A stretch of 64,000 nucleotides of DNA, taken from NCBI GenBank assembly GCA_947396885.1, contig OX377205.1, forward strand, positions 68,358,969 to 68,422,968. Direction: 5' to 3'. Below are positions 25,701-30,823 of this stretch, piece by piece (within the stretch, counting starts at the first letter, position 1; each line of letters opens with the position of its first letter). The position numbers and the translations under genes were made by a program. The notes under the pieces were generated by a model. It was not told the origin of the DNA. It was given only the letters and a program-made list of their open reading frames with translations, and did not search any database. The DNA is from Heligmosomoides polygyrus polygyrus (taxonomy: Eukaryota > Nematoda > Chromadorea > Rhabditida > Heligmosomidae).

Positions 25701-27032
25701 AAATTCGAACATTCGAATTCATAATTTTAACGATCAGAACATTTTTTGCCGACAAGACACATGAAATTCCATCTGTAAAGTTCGCTGGATCACTGGATGC
25801 GATTAAAGCGGTGGAGGCTATATTGGCCTCCTACAGCTCGTTCTCACTGCTGAAAGTTTCAGATCTGAGCAACTTTCCCAACTTCTTGTACTGGAGGCAG
25901 TTCTTAGGCGTATGTTGAGACAAACTTAGCGACAGAATTATGCAGACTCGAGTTCTAAGTTGTTATATTATTGGAAGAGGTATGTGAAACGAAAGCAGCA
26001 CATTCTCATTGTGGAAAATCGAAATAAATAGCTACTGTGGGTGTACGTCTACACACCGGCTGACGTCTTCTCGGGAGCCCGTTTTACCGCTTTCTCGTAT
26101 TTGGCAACTGTCCCCATGGAAACACTCATTGTGGTTATCCCTTTTTCAGGCGCAGTCTAAGGAAGCACCGACTGTCGGTGCGCTAGACATGGAACTTGAA
26201 TTACGCAGCTTACGGTTTCCAGCTATCCAAAATCCGGCTTGGCCGAAAATTACTCTACCTGAATAATCCGAAATTTCGGTAAAACGAAAATGGTCGTCAT
26301 ATGAAACATCCGAAGGTTTTCAAAATTACCCATACCTGAATCGTAGAATATATCTGGGGCTTGAATCACCGACCTATGCGATTTTTTCCCGAAAAATTCG
26401 ACTGATCCTATATCTAGTGGACGGCCCAATACAAAACGCTTGGATCGAGGCTTGCCCAAACCATCCTACCTCTCCAGGGTCGGACCTTTGCTAACAAACT
26501 TATCTGGGAAGGAAGTAACTTGCCCAGCAGATGGCCGCCAGAAGCCATTGTTTAGGTCATACACGCATTCAGATTGCTCTGCAGGAGACAAGATGCTTGA
26601 CGTCATGTATTGAGGTTGAAGACGCGCATGCCTGTCTAACAATGGAGGGATAAAATGATGATAAATAACGTTTGTCACTGACAACTCATGGAAGATGGTG
26701 AAGATCTAAAGATGCGAATAAGCTGGGGCGCACTGACATTATTGAAGCATATTTAAGTGAGCGTTCCACCCACAGAGCGAAAATTCCCGCTACTTGCAAT
26801 CCATGAGTACATAGTGGAGCATCAACAGAAGGCATCCAAAAGAAAAAGGACGATTACCGCTGCTATAGGTATAGGTACGATTACCACTCTACAGCTCACG
26901 TTTTCAGTGTCCGAGTGTCGTGCTCGCCGTACGCAGCCTGCTGCTGCCATCCGAAGCGGAGGTGACTCCTCAGCCGCCGATGCGCTCACAACGGTCGTCG
27001 TCGTCCTCGTCGGAGCGCTAACACTCACTTGA
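1693..27032 (+). CDS. Acetylcholinesterase, GPI-anchored class (carboxylesterase type B), 13 visible exons, 5' end missing
   Basis: The enzyme hydrolyses acetylcholine at synapses and neuromuscular junctions; this class is tethered outside the cell by a GPI anchor. The exons, placed by gt/ag signals and phase, are 1693-1777, 4018-4108, 4164-4270, 4845-4966, 6942-7097, 15654-15740, 16062-16237, 16290-16403, 17584-17712, 17775-17877, 25254-25324, 25382-25536 and 26908-27032. They total 1521 nt (506 codons plus TGA) with compatible phases throughout. The catalytic triad is complete: Ser in GESAG (4889-4891), Glu in KDEGTYW (16137-16139) and His in [10 protein letters not shown] (17815-17817). 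Conserved cysteines include SEDC, the NC/HNC pair and the TC...YC pair. Against the Torpedo enzyme, about 90 residues plus the signal peptide are missing at the N-terminus. The tail matches the GPI type seen in nematode ACE-2/-3/-4 rather than the tailed ACE-1 type; which paralogue it is, I cannot say. Two introns exceed 7 kb and are filled with transposons. Confidence 0.9.
3063..3890. repeat. About 0.8 kb terminal-inverted-repeat element, copy 1
   Basis: The ends resemble each other in inverted orientation (cttccaaatcaaattaga near 3115 against inverted matches near 3780-3880) and resemble the element at 27815-28610, including a shared centre with tgcatggc(t/g)cgatctc. No coding capacity is seen. 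Boundaries are approximate. I take it as an old non-autonomous DNA element. Confidence 0.4.
4018..4108 (+). CDS. Acetylcholinesterase exon ([16 protein letters not shown])
   Basis: The exon completes the oxyanion-hole Gly and reads [16 protein letters not shown]...INYR, matching the family GGGF(Y/F)SG(S)xxLDxYxG block. It starts after tttag (phase 1) and ends CG before gtacgg (phase 2). Its 91 nt fit 29 full codons plus split codons at both ends. Confidence 0.9.
4164..4270 (+). CDS. Acetylcholinesterase exon (GPFGFL...GLLDQ)
   Basis: The exon reads [18 protein letters not shown] then [17 protein letters not shown], the hallmark PGNxGLLDQxxALxWVxxxI block before the nucleophile elbow. The preceding intron is only 55 nt, typical for nematodes. 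The donor is gtaagt. Confidence 0.92.
4845..4966 (+). CDS. Acetylcholinesterase exon with catalytic Ser (FGESAGS)
   Basis: The exon encodes [20 protein letters not shown] and continues to [11 protein letters not shown]. The nucleophile Ser codon is at 4889-4891. The exon ends at a codon boundary before gtgagt. The carboxylesterase B signature is complete. Confidence 0.95.
5095..5228. mobile_element. PIF/Harbinger-type MITE (134 bp) with TTA duplication
   Basis: Arms of about 35 bp start GGCCCCGTTTATACTTCG and return inverted at the right end with one or two changes. The trinucleotide tta lies on both sides (5092-5094 and 5229-5231). A 3-bp TTA/TAA target duplication with GGCCC-starting repeats is the PIF/Harbinger pattern. 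It lies in the intron after the catalytic-Ser exon. Confidence 0.75.
5346..5549. mobile_element. hAT-type MITE (204 bp) with perfect 8-bp duplication
   Basis: The left end GGTACTTATGAAGCAGAGGG is mirrored at the right end (one base changed). The 8-bp target site atgagaac is present exactly at 5338-5345 and 5550-5557. Internal segments repeat the gtggtgccgtgggg motif in both orientations, so long ORFs here are only palindrome artefacts. The same element family recurs at 47187-50320. Confidence 0.85.
5825..5998 (+). mobile_element. Truncated RTE 3' end (family A) with duplicated target
   Basis: This 174-bp stub matches the end of the family A ORF: the [18 protein letters not shown] and (R)RADxxxRDKR regions, with an internal deletion, then the stop and a GAA tail. 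The 18-bp flanks 5807-5824 and 5999-6016 match at 16 of 18 positions, so this is an older insertion. Confidence 0.8.
5999..6570 (-). other. Cluster of unrecognised overlapping ORFs
   Basis: Three minus-strand ORFs (60, 73 and 122 codons) run through this interval in different frames. Peptides such as [14 protein letters not shown] look protein-like, but I see no family motif. It could be a broken retroelement gag or simple chance. It lies inside an acetylcholinesterase intron on the opposite strand. Confidence 0.2.
6942..7097 (+). CDS. Acetylcholinesterase exon ([10 protein letters not shown]...NCLRSAP)
   Basis: After ttccag the exon reads [19 protein letters not shown] and later RLNCTL...[13 protein letters not shown], with the two cysteines of the second conserved disulfide (Torpedo 254-265) and one N-glycosylation sequon (NCT). 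It has 52 codons, phase 0 at both ends. The next intron (7098-15653) is 8.6 kb. Confidence 0.92.
7595..10989. mobile_element. 3.4 kb foldback element: long near-identical inverted arms
   Basis: The ends (actacaataccggccttatc at the left) are mirrored at 10989. Arms 7595 to about 8745 and about 9840 to 10989 are almost identical over roughly 1.15 kb; I saw only scattered single changes. The same 63-codon ORF appears in both arms (7985-8176 plus, 10407-10598 minus), which just reflects the symmetry. No transposase is seen. The centre holds reverse-oriented tandem repeats. The trinucleotide tgt flanks both ends and may be the duplication. It is a foldback or long-TIR DNA element inside an 8.6 kb acetylcholinesterase intron. 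Confidence 0.85.
8748..9780. repeat. Inner tandem repeats (about 145-150 bp units) of the foldback element
   Basis: The unit starting gattctgtatgcattgtt recurs near 8751, 8897 and 9043 on the plus strand, and inverted near 9420, 9570 and 9725. Units differ by small changes, for example ggtaggaaacttct against ggctgcaaatttct. The block separates the two arms and is itself symmetrical. Confidence 0.8.
11266..12335 (-). pseudogene. mariner (DD34D) transposase pseudogene
   Basis: Three minus-strand frames together cover a mariner transposase. The N-terminal HTH part includes [20 protein letters not shown] and LAEKLEVSH; the middle has TGD followed by FWILY (normally TGDEKWI), then HDNA, then [12 protein letters not shown]. 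All three catalytic Asp positions can be seen, but frameshifts separate them. A terminal repeat beginning taggttggaaaaaagtc lies at 11266; the matching far end is not evident. The element is dead. Confidence 0.9.
14448..14504. repeat. Perfect 25-bp hairpin inside the broken RTE endonuclease
   Basis: Arms 14448-14472 and 14480-14504 are perfect reverse complements around the 7-base loop tcatacg. The related copy at 33310-33365 has only the right-hand version of this sequence. About 22 bases of the left arm are therefore an inverted copy inserted here. Confidence 0.9.
14908..14980 (-). ncRNA. HDV-like self-cleaving ribozyme at RTE 5' end (copy 1)
   Basis: On the minus strand the first 73 nt of the element can fold in the nested double pseudoknot order: P1 GUGGCG with UGCCAC, P2 UGUCCGU with ACGGACA, a CC/GG P3 closed by loop UCCACGU, P4 GC(C)CGC with GCGAGC, then a joining strand ending CCGAAC directly before P2. 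HDV-like ribozymes are known at RTE-clade 5' ends, where they release the 5' end of the transcript. This fold is by eye. Confidence 0.55.
15654..15740 (+). CDS. Acetylcholinesterase exon (acyl-pocket segment, [14 protein letters not shown])
   Basis: This 29-codon exon has no ATG or long ORF and is recognised only by homology: [20 protein letters not shown] then VSADKNFFK, aligning to the acyl-pocket stretch FRFSFVPVIDGEFF of Torpedo. Acceptor tttag, donor gtaagt, phase 0 to phase 0, which joins the flanking exons exactly. At the position of Torpedo Phe288 this protein has Met, while Phe290 is kept. A Met there has been linked to wider substrate range in nematode cholinesterases. Confidence 0.88.
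16062..16237 (+). CDS. Acetylcholinesterase exon with catalytic Glu (KDEGTYW)
   Basis: The exon reads [16 protein letters not shown]...[16 protein letters not shown] and on to NKALITR. Catalytic Glu is at 16137-16139. The following gorge residues are Tyr-Trp where Torpedo has Phe330-Phe331. One NHT glycosylation sequon is present. It ends AG before gtaggc (phase 2). Confidence 0.95.
16290..16403 (+). CDS. Acetylcholinesterase exon
   Basis: The exon reads [20 protein letters not shown]...[18 protein letters not shown] 52-nt intron separates it from the previous exon. Phase 2 in and phase 2 out match its neighbours. Donor gtgagt. Confidence 0.88.
16435..16665 (+). mobile_element. tRNA-derived SINE, family 1
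   Basis: The segment shares a body with the copies at 18781-19050 (inverted), 52185-52430 and 54745-55010: ggttcttggttcgggttt, a tccat block, then the tail gtagaagtggaatgtgtggc followed by gggattgattaac. The tRNA-like head is weak here. It sits in an acetylcholinesterase intron. Confidence 0.65.
17043..17310 (-). mobile_element. Penelope-like element 3'-end remnant
   Basis: The minus strand contains aaggcgaagtcgccgaaacgt (17050-17070), the stem-II plus GAAAC part of the Penelope terminal motif also seen at 56431 and 61269. The CUGANGA part is mutated. No RT coding is left. Confidence 0.45.
17584..17712 (+). CDS. Acetylcholinesterase exon ([13 protein letters not shown])
   Basis: The exon reads [20 protein letters not shown]...[16 protein letters not shown]. 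The Cys of FFTC aligns with Torpedo Cys402, the third disulfide. Acceptor ctttag; donor gtcaga is weak but in phase with the next exon. Confidence 0.9.
17775..17877 (+). CDS. Acetylcholinesterase exon with catalytic His ([16 protein letters not shown])
   Basis: The exon reads [20 protein letters not shown] and on to [14 protein letters not shown]. Catalytic His is at 17815-17817, followed by the conserved GYE. A 62-nt intron precedes it. The following intron (17878-25253) is 7.4 kb and hosts the BEL/Pao, SINE and RTE insertions. Confidence 0.95.
18781..19050 (-). mobile_element. tRNA-derived SINE (family 1), best-preserved head
   Basis: On the minus strand it starts gtgtagcggagtcggaggaa (box A-like), followed by ggttcctggttcggatttcc (box B-like), the common body and the tail aaagtagaatgagtggccc with gggattaagtaa. 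It interrupts the left BEL/Pao LTR; similar aggaa-aataaaa sequence lies on both sides. Confidence 0.75.
19480..22084 (-). pseudogene. BEL/Pao gag-protease-RT pseudogene
   Basis: The minus-strand frames show, in order, a gag zinc knuckle [13 protein letters not shown] (near 21560), a retroviral-type aspartic protease start VSVLLDTG (near 21250), the pre-RT block [20 protein letters not shown] and [13 protein letters not shown] (20400-20600), the RT core [18 protein letters not shown] (near 19930; YVDN for YVDD), and an RNase H start [11 protein letters not shown] (near 19490). Many stops and frameshifts are present. It is a dead LTR retroelement on the antisense strand of the acetylcholinesterase intron. 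Confidence 0.85.
22102..24357 (+). CDS. RTE reverse transcriptase ORF, uninterrupted (C-terminal endonuclease plus RT)
   Basis: A 751-codon frame, open at its 5' end because the element is truncated inside the endonuclease; it has no natural start ATG. The N-terminal part keeps the last endonuclease motifs ([15 protein letters not shown]). RT motifs follow: [45 protein letters not shown] and the catalytic LLYADDVML (near 23580). The C-terminal thumb-like region has [22 protein letters not shown] and GHVLRADGD, ending [11 protein letters not shown]. The enzyme would prime reverse transcription at nicked DNA. No stop or frameshift is seen, unlike the other RTE copies here. Confidence 0.92.
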   Translation: MSHLVSFYSGNTKTQIDFILIKHRDRRLVTDAKVVPYETVATQHRPLICTLKIAPPRLRQVERCGPSRIKWWRMKEKDAAVVARIRLPTVTNVEETWKRATDSILQAARSELGMTKPGRRKIEKQTWLWTDDVKEKVKEKKRLYHAFLSDKTTDNWRMYQEAKRAAKKAVAVAKASHYEYVNEKLETRDGERQLYRLAKARHRQSEDIEKFFGINDENGHLLMNRKRAMERWHDYFERISTVEFAHPPIPCVPPTHGPVQKITVEETEAALKKMKPGKATGPDDIAAELWNSRCWNPAEWLTKFFNQVVAEKKVPGSWQQSTTIPIWKKKGSPADCTSYRPIRLLSHSMKIFERIVDGRIREIVRLSTNQYGFVAGCGTIDAIHAVHLLVERHREKQKPLHLAFLDLEKAFDRVPREVIWYALRQHGVPEELIEWVRILYSCPKSQVRAPGGTSTEFPISVGVHQGSALSPLLFIVVMDAISRDLQKPAPWTLLYADDVMLASEDKAELERQVQAWCDRLAAFGLKLNVQKSEYLTTDVNETGSIEINGTALVRATHFKYLGSAIASDGSLTCEVNSRVSAAWSKWRSMTGVLCDRKIPERLKSKIYRTVVRPVAMYGAECWPATKEVESRLSVMETKMLRWTAGVTRLDHVRNVSVRQRFGVAPIADKLREARLRWYGHVLRADGDTVRKIGLNIDVPGKRPKGRPRQRWLDTLHVDLKEAGIHPDQAFDRAKWRHHTRRADPAAKRDKR
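22103..24371 (+). mobile_element. Recent 5'-truncated RTE (family A) with perfect 18-bp duplication
   Basis: aaatttggtattaagtcg is present without mismatch at 22085-22102 and 24372-24389. The insert ends with the RTE stop and a short GAA-rich tail. It interrupts the BEL/Pao remnant. Perfect duplications and an unbroken frame point to a young insertion. Confidence 0.95.
25254..25324 (+). CDS. Acetylcholinesterase exon ([17 protein letters not shown])
   Basis: The exon reads [24 protein letters not shown], matching the family block LSxxIMxYWxxFAxTGNP. Acceptor tttcag, donor gtgagt, phase 0 in and 2 out. Confidence 0.92.
25382..25536 (+). CDS. Acetylcholinesterase exon ([17 protein letters not shown]...CRLIDEA)
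   Basis: The exon reads [20 protein letters not shown] and on to [17 protein letters not shown]. The Cys aligns with Torpedo Cys521 and pairs with the FFTC cysteine. A 57-nt intron precedes it. It ends one base into a codon before gtaagc. Confidence 0.92.
26470..26700 (+). mobile_element. Degraded SINE-like remnant
   Basis: Partial resemblance to SINE family 1: ccctgg/tgggaagga-type body blocks and an acacgcattcagatt stretch. Heads and tails are not preserved. It lies in the last acetylcholinesterase intron. Confidence 0.3.
26908..27032 (+). CDS. Acetylcholinesterase last exon with GPI-attachment signal
   Basis: After ttttcag the exon supplies the rest of a split Val codon, then [19 protein letters not shown], small residues SSAADA and a hydrophobic end [14 protein letters not shown] before TGA. 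The Cys of SEC is placed like the interchain dimer Cys of GPI-type acetylcholinesterases, and the small-residue site plus hydrophobic tail is a classical GPI signal. The phase match with 25536 supports the exon; a further small exon between them cannot be excluded. Confidence 0.8.
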
Positions 27033-27814
27033 GACCGCCGTTAGAGCTTGATAGTTGTCTTCTGAAGGTGCCTTCGTTATGTTCAGTTCGCGAATCAATC
27101 TCGTGTCAATTCACTTCGTGTAGACTGTAAATAAGATCTCTCACGTATCCTAGCCGGATCCTTTCACTTTCGTCGCCTTTTCCCTCGTTAATCTATGTCC
27201 GCTGTCACTCACTCTTTCTCTGATTGTGCGCGCAAGGTTCATGTGTAACTGTTGTACATCAGCTGTTCTCCAGGCTTGTCACCGGCACATACTCTTCGGT
27301 TATCAGTCATTATTCACCAACCGCTTCTGTTCCTCTCGTACATGTCGTCTGGGTATTAAGGTCATTCGTATGAATTGTTGTTGCCCCTTGTCGCCACGAT
27401 GTCATTGGAAAGTAAGGTACGCAGGTGCACTCCCATCAAGCGATGACAGAAATTATGGTCCATACTAGCGAGAATGCGAGGTCTTTGAGCAGCTCACGCG
27501 TTTTTCAACACGACTTGGTGGCTCCTAATCTTGGTAAGCTGAAATAGTAGCCGTCCATTCCAGAGGATTGTAGACTGCCAACCTAGCCGGTATGCATATT
27601 TCGCTGGAGCCTTCCGTCGGGGAATAATTACCACTGCATATCCTATCATTGTCATAGTTGGAGGGATTTTGGCGTTAGGATTGGATATGAGGCAAGAAGT
27701 TCAAACGTCGGCACACAAAGCCCTGCTGCTTTTCTGTATCTATTTTGGGTCAAACTAGGGGGGAAATGCCTACATATATATGCCATATTCGCCTTAAATA
27801 AAGCGCTTTTCTAA
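27033..27814. other. Acetylcholinesterase 3' flank, nothing else recognised
   Basis: This follows the TGA and presumably contains the 3' UTR. Taaataag (27129) is a possible variant poly(A) signal, and a canonical AATAAA lies at 27796. No coding exon or repeat family was recognised. Confidence 0.35.
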
Positions 27815-28610
27815 TTAAATACTGTTCGAATCAAATTGGATACTCCTAGGCAAGCTTGACAGCTTTGAAATCAAACTCAACGTCTTCCAAATCAGAATGA
27901 GATTCTAAAGTAATAGTAGCAAGAACACAATAGAGACTCTTCGATACTGCGAAAAGAAACAATTTTCTGCTCGGGGAGAATGGTTACGATTTAATATGAG
28001 CTCTTTGAAAATGTTTCATTACAGCTACCCTAATAAGTGTAGGCGCTGCTTAAATTTTGTATTTTTTTCTGAAAATACTAAAAAATTAAATCTTGGTTTA
28101 AGCCGCAAGAAGGCAGCAGTGATTCGGTGTATTAAAAATAGATATCACGGTATGCACTCAGCTTGCTCATCACCGTTTTTAAGTGAGTACTAGAGTAAAT
28201 GCTGCTTACTTCATACATCGACATGTGCATATATGTGTTTTTACAAGTGCATGGCGCGATCTCGCATTTTAATTCGCTAAATAACTTCGACCCTCCTGAG
28301 CTTAGATAAACTTTTAATTCATTGCTTTTATTCAAGAAGCGAAAGTATTATAAAATTTCAGACTCTGTGTTTGCCTTATTGGGGGAATATGAAGTTAAAA
28401 ATTTCGAAGAAAACCATCCTAAATCTCCCTCCAACAAAAAATTATTCCAATTTTTTTCAGAAGATATTTATCAGTTGCGGAGGAAGCTTGCTTGCTTTTG
28501 ATTTGGAAGATGTTCAGTTTGATACCAAACTGTCAAGCTTGCTCAGAAGAGTGTCCAGTTTAAATTAAATCTTCCAATTTCACGTGAAAAGTGTCCAATT
28601 CAACATGAAA
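27815..28610. repeat. About 0.8 kb terminal-inverted-repeat element, copy 2
   Basis: The left end near 27840-27895 (caagcttgacagctttgaaa, then cttccaaatcaga) is mirrored near 28500-28560 (gatttggaagatgttcag, then tgtcaagcttgctcag). The inner atggcgcgatctcgc block resembles that of copy 1 at 3063-3890. No transposase is seen. Confidence 0.55.
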
Positions 28611-28955
28611 TAAATATGCAGCGGCAGAGCGGTTTCAAAATTGTTTGCACTTAATTTTGAAAAGTTGAGATATTTTGTACTATTGATGATTCTGTACTAT
28701 TGAACGATTACAACCTAATTGATTAGAACCTTTGAGGCATTGAAGGAGACGATCCAGTTGAAATGCTCGCCAATAGAGCCGTACGACGACCTCCTGAAGA
28801 GCTGAGCAAGGCAGCAAAAGGGTTCCAAACTTTGCAAATGGATCGTCTGCAGTAAAAAATTGAACCTTGGATGTTCAGTTATAGCACCTATGATTGATTG
28901 GGTTCGCAACAGAAAGAGTGCGAACTGCGTTCGACTTTTCATAGGAAGTGGTGTT

Positions 28956-29006
<51 letters not shown>

Positions 29007-29929
29007 TTGAATACGTTCATAACCCGTACCACATAAGGGAAAAACAGAAGAACATTCCCAAGTCATTCTAGGCGGATTTTCTATGGAAACAAGCGTCGTC
29101 CACCTATCAGTAGAGTAAACTCTGACAACACCGAGCTGCAAAAGCGAACAAGAAAAGCGAATCGCTTTTGCTTGCGCGAAAGGGACAGTAAGAGTTTAAG
29201 AAAAAAACTTGATTATTTTCTTTACAACCAGACGTTTAGCGGCCTAGCGGCTGCCAAACGTCTGATTGGGGGCTTCCAGCAAACCCCGAGAATAGAACAA
29301 CCCCAATCTTCCTCTTTTCTTCTTTAGGCCTTCTTAATTTTATTACAGTAAAAATGGTTTTATTATATAGATTGCTGCTGTGGGATACGATAGGGCAGAA
29401 TATTCACTGCTCCAACGGGAATCCACCCCCTATCGCATGCACGCGACTTATTCTCCTAAGTGCCCGTTTTCTACGTGGCGAGAAACGGATCATGAGAGTC
29501 CCAATCCGACGGGCTTAATCTTCAGAAACACAATTAAAATTAGTCGGCATTGGTCTACAGGTCTACAACGTTTACTGTCCGACGGCAATAATACTCCACC
29601 GAACCCCCCCCCCCTCCGCGCTAGTGCTTCCTTAACTTCCTTACCTGTGCGCTGGTGAGAGTGAGAGTAAGCACTGACATGTGAAACTGAGTCCCGACAC
29701 ACGTGTCTCCACGTTGTCACGACGTCTATGACACTCCTGCACCCCGACACACGTGCCACGACTCTTTTGTGATACACCTTCAGAAACCCGAAGCACATGG
29801 GACGATACTGAGGAAAAATACTGGTCCCCCTTTATTCCCCTCTCTAGTGGTACTCCTTTACGGTGGCCCTCTTCACTGGTTCCCCTCCTACTGGCCCCTT
29901 ACTCGAAATCTCTACGTAAGTTGGACGTT
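28611..29929. other. No recognised gene; microsatellite, hairpin and unclassified sequence
   Basis: Apart from the (TTTA)n tract, the stretch has an imperfect hairpin at about 29232-29264 (agacgtttagcggc against gctgccaaacgtct) and short ORFs without family motifs. Nothing else could be assigned. Confidence 0.3.
28955..29007. repeat. (TTTA)n microsatellite
   Basis: An almost pure run of about 13 tttatttat-type tetranucleotides, 28955-29007. Confidence 0.95.
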
Positions 29930-30205
29930 TGCGGCACTTCTTCTGAATCCCTACGCACGTTGGACTACGTCTTCAGCACTTCTTCTGAATCCCTACGCAC
30001 GTTGGACTACGTCTTCAGCACTTCTTCTGGATCCCAGCGCACGTCGGATGACGGCTGCGGCGCGTCTTCTGAATCCCAGTGCGCGTTGGTTGACGCACTC
30101 AGCGCGTCCTCTGAATCCCAGCGCACGTTGGACGATGTCTTCAGCACTCTTCTGAATCCTGACGCGCGGTGAACGACGTCTTCGGCACGTCTTCTGAATC
30201 TGTAC
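29930..30205. repeat. 42-bp minisatellite, about 6-7 units
   Basis: Units of 42 bp (for example 29972-30013) repeat with increasing divergence to the right. Because 42 is a multiple of three, several frames stay open; one plus frame repeats a 14-residue unit with SSESLRTLDYVF. I do not regard this as a demonstrated protein. Confidence 0.85.
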
Positions 30206-30753
30206 GCTCCGCAGTTGGTCCCCATTCATACCCTGACGCGTTGCCCCTTGAATATCTCGTAAACTTGGACGATCCGCCGCCAAGGTTAAAAGTTCGCCAG
30301 CAATCGTCCATGGTCAAGCTGAAAGAAAATGTGGCTGGCATACGCCGTACTTTCGTAGGCATCTCTTGGCTTCAGTCCCCCTCCCCGTGACGGGCATGTG
30401 ACGTTAGCCTATTATATATAGCCGGATCTGTTCAGGGATTTCCCACTCACGACTATGAGGCAGCGTTTGAGAAGCATCTCCTGTTGCTTGTGACGATAAT
30501 GGTGTTTGTCGAAAATCATGGCTGTTCATAAGGCAATATTCCAAAATGCTTGCCAATCTTTAAACACTGCTCCACTGAATTTCCAGCTTTTGAGGAGATG
30601 ACATTTACCGCTTCCATCTGCTGTGGTTAGCTCGTGGTAGTGCAGACGGAATAGGCCTGGATGTCGCGTGCATGCCAAGACGAAGTTTTTGTTTCAGATT
30701 TCCGGCTAGACCAATTAAGCCATCCACCCCTCCGCTGTCGATACCAGATTTGT

Positions 30754-30823
30754 CTTCTTCTTCTTCTTCTTCTTCTTCTTCTTCTTCTTCTTCTTCTTCT
30801 TCTTCTTCTTCTTCTTCTTCTTC
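30754..30823 (-). repeat. Expanded (GAA)n tail of the RTE (TTC on the plus strand)
   Basis: About 23 uninterrupted TTC triplets follow the target duplication directly and end at the RTE stop codon. Other family A copies have only three to five such triplets. Poly-Glu, poly-Leu and poly-Ser ORFs here are artefacts of the repeat. Confidence 0.95.

Noticed and set aside
29930..30205. CRISPR-like array
   Set aside because: The repeats are contiguous 42-bp units without spacers, in a eukaryotic context.
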